A program made the position numbers and the translations under genes. DNA of 15,018 nucleotides from Parafilimonas sp. (GTDB lineage Bacteria > Bacteroidota > Bacteroidia > Chitinophagales > Chitinophagaceae): NCBI GenBank assembly GCA_025927795.1, contig JAICKT010000060.1, positions 1-15,018 of the forward strand, read 5' to 3'. Under the pieces are notes generated by a model that made no database searches, had not been told where the DNA came from, and saw only the letters and a program-made list of their open reading frames with translations. Of the stretch, positions 14,719 through 15,018 are shown one piece after another (position 1 is the stretch's first letter; each line of letters opens with the position of its first letter).

Positions 14719-15018
14719 CTAATTGCCTGCTATACGTTTACCAAAAGTTTTTATTACCTGCCAGTTCCATTTTGCAAAGCGCCCTCTTTGTACAACCAGT
14801 GTGTTATCAATTGCAGGATATAGATAATAATGAAAAGCAAATTCTTCTTTCGGGTTTTGCCATCCTATAATTTGCCCGAAGCGCAGGTCATTAAATATTA
14901 ATGTATCCTGTTTTTTTTCGATGGTATAAAACTGTTGAGAAAAACGAATGAGCTGCTGCACTTCTTTTTTATTTAGCATAGTATCAATTAAAAAAGTGTT
15001 GCGGGTAAATTTTTCAAG
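14719..15018 (-). CDS. C-terminal part of a membrane metal-dependent hydrolase-like protein, cut by window edge
   Basis: The frame is open from the window edge (15018) to a TAG stop (complement 14719-14721), giving 99 residues. The ATG with complement at 14977-14979 is probably internal, because the upstream codons (L-E-K-F-T-R-N-T-F-L-I-D-T) continue in frame without a stop and read like ordinary protein. Landmarks are QQLIRFSQQFYTIEKKQDTL, FNDLRFGQIIGW, FAFHYYL and VVQRGRFAKWN. I recognise these as the C-terminal tail of Bacteroidota proteins annotated as metal-dependent hydrolase (YdjM/DUF457-like, inner-membrane). The metal-binding and membrane part would lie outside the window. It converges on cls. 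Confidence 0.7.
   Translation of the reverse strand, partial: LEKFTRNTFLIDTMLNKKEVQQLIRFSQQFYTIEKKQDTLIFNDLRFGQIIGWQNPKEEFAFHYYLYPAIDNTLVVQRGRFAKWNWQVIKTFGKRIAGN

Noticed and set aside
14719..14979. Complete 86-residue small protein starting at 14979
   Set aside because: Codons upstream to the window edge stay open and read as protein, and the sequence resembles the tail of a larger hydrolase-like family; the Met is probably internal.
1..15018. CRISPR array, tRNA/rRNA genes, insertion sequence or prophage
   Set aside because: No regular short repeats with spacers, no recognisable RNA genes, and no transposase, integrase or phage proteins were seen on either strand.

Overview
The window looks like chromosomal DNA of an AT-rich Bacteroidota, most probably of the Chitinophagaceae type. 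The evidence is the family content (periplasmic TPR and two-component-propeller kinases, a lipoprotein with an S-C lipobox), the near absence of Shine-Dalgarno sequences, and candidate promoters of the Bacteroidota type (TTG, about 19 bases, TAnnTTTG). No tRNA, rRNA, CRISPR array, transposase or integrase was seen.

Layout. From 12012 down to 1 everything is on the minus strand and is dominated by sensor histidine kinases. In transcription order: a TPR kinase (12012-9754); a three-gene cassette of outer-membrane porin (9653-8625), small PstS-like periplasmic protein (8621-8136) and HAMP kinase (8085-6502); a second TPR kinase (6335-4419) followed 8 bases later by a propeller/Y_Y_Y kinase (4410-1048); a SnoaL-like lipoprotein (930-415); and the first 104 residues of a further signalling protein (312 to the window edge). 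On the plus strand, diverging from the first kinase, lie a CHAD-domain protein (12180-13001) and a cardiolipin-synthase-type phospholipase D protein (13109-14551). Converging on these is the C-terminus of a membrane metal-dependent-hydrolase-like protein (15018-14719), cut by the edge.

How the genes work together. The four complete kinases share an almost interchangeable kinase core (about 260 residues, intact H, N, G1, F and G2 boxes). It is joined to three kinds of N-terminal sensor: periplasmic TPRs (twice), a beta-propeller with Y_Y_Y, and a small periplasmic domain with HAMP. None carries a receiver or DNA-binding domain and no response regulator is encoded here, so the outputs must lie elsewhere. 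The porin/binding-protein/HAMP-kinase cassette is the most system-like unit: a solute could cross the porin, be bound by the periplasmic protein, and be reported to the kinase.

The most unusual sequence detail is a pair of short GC-rich palindromes inside the ATPase domain of the HAMP kinase. They coincide with loop expansions that the paralogues lack and resemble in-frame insertions of a REP-like repeat.
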